A stretch of 5,406 bases of DNA from an uncultured Clostridia bacterium (GTDB lineage: Bacteria; Bacillota; Clostridia; Christensenellales; Borkfalkiaceae), in the NCBI GenBank assembly GCA_934249265.1, contig CAKQKQ010000107.1:1-5406 (forward strand), given 5' to 3'. Each line of letters opens with the position of its first letter. Within the stretch, counting starts at the first letter, position 1. A program made the position numbers and the translations under genes. Positions 3,654 to 5,406 of the stretch are shown piece after piece. The notes below the pieces were generated by a model. That model was not told the origin of the DNA, did no database searches, and worked only from the letters and a program-made list of their open reading frames with translations.

Positions 3654-5406
3654 TTAAACACCCTTTCGGCTTTGTTTTTCTTAATTTTATAATCGCCAAT
3701 ATAGCCGCGAGCGCGACAATTAGTCCCCCCGCCGACATTAAAGCCGATTTTGTAAGCGCGTATGCAACGTAACACAAAAGCAAAGCGAACACAAATTGAA
3801 AAACTCCGCTTTTTATCGCGTTTTTTAAGCCTATTTGCTTTCTCATACACCCCAGCGCGACAAAGCACGGCGTGTAAAAAGCGAAAAACATAATCAACGC
3901 GATTATTTGCCTTTTTGAAAAACAAATTCCCGCGGGATATAATGCGATTAGCGTGCTTACTACGCCTTCTTTGGCGAATAGTCCCGATAAAACCGCAACC
4001 GCCAACTTCGGTTCGTTTAACCCTATCGGATAAAACAAAAACGAAAACGTTTCGCCGATTTTATATAAAATACTCTGCTTTACGTCGTCTACAAGTCGCA
4101 AGCGCAAATTAAATCTGCTTAAAATAAAAAGCGAGACGGAAACGATAAAAACCGTAAATCCGATTTTTATTATAAACTGTTTGAAAGAATTTATCAAGGA
4201 TTTTATTATTTTATTTAATCGCACTTTTCTTATCGGCGGCAATTCGATGAGTAAATCTTCGTTTACGGTGAGCGGATTAAACGCCGTGTACAGCCAAGAA
4301 AAAATCAGCATCAGCGTGACCGCTATTACATAAATACAAATCATTACGGCGGCGCAATATTTTTTCGTGAGAAATGATATTAAATACAAAAATACGGGAA
4401 TACGCGCACTGCAAGGAATCATCGGGAGCGCAAACGCCGTCTTTTTTTTAAGCGAAAAACTTTCGGCAGACGACGTAAAACCACACGCCGCGGCTGTGCA
4501 ACAAAAGCCGCTAAAAAGCGGGAAAACCGACCTACCGTTAAACCCGAACACGTTTAAAAAACCGTTTAACGAAAACGATAATCTCGACAAAAGTCCGCTT
4601 TCTTCAAGCACGGTAATGCACGCGTACAACACCGCAAGTTGAGGAAAAAACGCAAGCACGCTTAAAAGCGAATTAAAAACTTCGGACACAAACTCGATCG
4701 AAAAATTGCTGCAATTTTTAATTTTCATAAAAGAAACAAGGCGTGGCAAAAGCACAGCCGAAAACAACTTTTCGACGCCGTTTTTAATTAGCGTACCCAA
4801 GCCGTAGTTGCCGAACGAAAGGTAAATGCAACACACCGTAAACGCGATACACACAAGCGAAAAAAACTTGTTGTTTATCAATTTTAAGTTGATTTTTTTG
4901 TTGTGACTTTTGGTGAATTTTACACAGTTTTCGTAAACGTAATCACTTTCAAAATTTACGATTTTATTTGCGATTTTTCCGATAATTACGTTTTTGAAAT
5001 TTTTTAAATTTTCCCTATCGTACGCATCTAAAAACATGCACTTTATCCCAAGCAAAGTTTCAAGTTTTTTAATGTCTAAAACGCACCCGTTTATTTCCGC
5101 TTCGTCTTCCATATTAATTGCGACGAGCAATTTATTCGTAATTAAAGAAAGTTGCTTTGTCAAGGTTAAACTGCGTTTAAGTTGTCTCGCTTCGATTAAA
5201 TTTACAATTAAATCGAAGTCGTTTTTTTTGATAAAATCGGACGCGATTTTTTCCTCGAGCGTGCCGCCGTTTAAAGAATAAACCCCGGGTAAATCGTATA
5301 CCTTAATTTCCTTTCCGTCGTGCTTAAAAGTCGCGCTGACTACCGTTGATGTCACACCGTTCCAATTGCCCGTCTTTTCCTTTTTGCCCGTGAGTTTGTT
5401 GTAAAG
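3622..5406 (-). CDS. feoB: FeoB-like ferrous iron transporter, 5'-truncated by window edge
   Basis: FeoB is an inner-membrane Fe(II) transporter with a cytosolic G domain. The frame is open to the right edge, with 594 residues visible. The GTG at 5355 is internal: upstream codons read LYNKLTGKKEKTGNWNGV, the region just after the P-loop, so only the P-loop and first few residues (~10-15) are missing. Counting visible residues, G2 is around GVTST (17-21), G3 is DLPG (38-41) and G4 is NMED (98-101); the G5 Ser-Ala is not conserved (FLDA, 125-128). Membrane segments begin near 183. Gate motifs are EESGLLSRL (268-276), GFCC (300-303), IPCSARIPVF (330-339), AKEGVV (478-483) and YTPC (511-514). The usual GCNVP reads CCTAA. 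At ~610 aa it is at the short end of the family. No feoA lies in the window; it could be upstream. The pseudouridine synthase gene overlaps its 3' end. Confidence 0.88.
   Translation of the reverse strand, partial: LYNKLTGKKEKTGNWNGVTSTVVSATFKHDGKEIKVYDLPGVYSLNGGTLEEKIASDFIKKNDFDLIVNLIEARQLKRSLTLTKQLSLITNKLLVAINMEDEAEINGCVLDIKKLETLLGIKCMFLDAYDRENLKNFKNVIIGKIANKIVNFESDYVYENCVKFTKSHNKKINLKLINNKFFSLVCIAFTVCCIYLSFGNYGLGTLIKNGVEKLFSAVLLPRLVSFMKIKNCSNFSIEFVSEVFNSLLSVLAFFPQLAVLYACITVLEESGLLSRLSFSLNGFLNVFGFNGRSVFPLFSGFCCTAAACGFTSSAESFSLKKKTAFALPMIPCSARIPVFLYLISFLTKKYCAAVMICIYVIAVTLMLIFSWLYTAFNPLTVNEDLLIELPPIRKVRLNKIIKSLINSFKQFIIKIGFTVFIVSVSLFILSRFNLRLRLVDDVKQSILYKIGETFSFLFYPIGLNEPKLAVAVLSGLFAKEGVVSTLIALYPAGICFSKRQIIALIMFFAFYTPCFVALGCMRKQIGLKNAIKSGVFQFVFALLLCYVAYALTKSALMSAGGLIVALAAILAIIKLRKTKPKGCLNEKIYCKKTE
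3662..3667 (-). promoter_or_regulatory. Ribosome binding site of the pseudouridine synthase gene inside the feoB-like gene
   Basis: On the minus strand GAAAGG lies 8 nt before the ATG at 3653. It supports that start, and hence a genuine 32-nt overlap rather than a later start outside the feoB-like frame. Confidence 0.65.

Noticed and set aside
2871..5281. Plus-strand ORFs (2871-3083, 3317-3520, 3915-4112, 4367-4642, 4994-5281) and the minus-strand ORF 3650-3925
   Set aside because: All lie within the conserved minus-strand pseudouridine synthase and feoB-like frames and show no domain of their own.
5353..5355. GTG at 5355 as the start of the feoB-like gene
   Set aside because: The upstream in-frame codons to the window edge encode conserved FeoB G-domain sequence (LYNKLTG...GNWNGV), so the gene continues beyond the window.

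Overview
The window looks like chromosome from a low-G+C Gram-positive bacterium (Bacillota, Clostridia-like). The coding DNA is A+T-rich and Lys/Asn/Ile-rich. RqcH is of the Bacillota type, ribosome binding sites are purine-rich, all four visible stop codons are TAA, and TGG encodes Trp with no in-frame TGA. An uncultured gut Clostridia lineage is plausible, but that is inference. I see no transposase, integrase, CRISPR array, tRNA or rRNA.

Layout. (1) 1-1573, plus strand: the C-terminal ~90% of rqcH, a ribosome-associated quality control factor, cut by the left window edge. (2) 1574-2026: an intergenic region with no credible protein gene. It holds a bidirectional terminator, a good minus-strand promoter that could make a ~130-nt RNA, a second hairpin, and a G+C-richer patch with 40-nt-spaced imperfect repeats. 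(3) 2027-2610: a divergent pair. A 65-aa Cro/C1-type repressor lies on the minus strand and an 85-aa two-helix membrane protein on the plus strand. They share a 128-bp control region with a perfect consensus promoter and three copies of a 14-bp operator. (4) 2611-2825: a terminator, a degenerate ~30-nt repeat array and a 9-bp inverted repeat. (5) 2826-5406, minus strand: a feoB-like Fe(II) transporter gene, cut by the right edge, overlapping by 32 nt a downstream RluA-family pseudouridine synthase gene. The two probably form one transcription unit.

How the parts work together. RqcH and the pseudouridine synthase are housekeeping ribosome functions. FeoB would import ferrous iron. The most distinctive part is the divergent switch at 2027-2610. 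One operator exactly fills the spacer between perfect -35 and -10 boxes, another lies just after the predicted start site, and a weaker one lies on the repressor side. The repressor's own -10 box sits so close to its ATG that its mRNA should be leaderless. This resembles a lambda-type switch driving a small membrane protein of unknown function, and it is the best candidate here for an undescribed system. Several family assignments rest on alignment from memory; no database search was possible.
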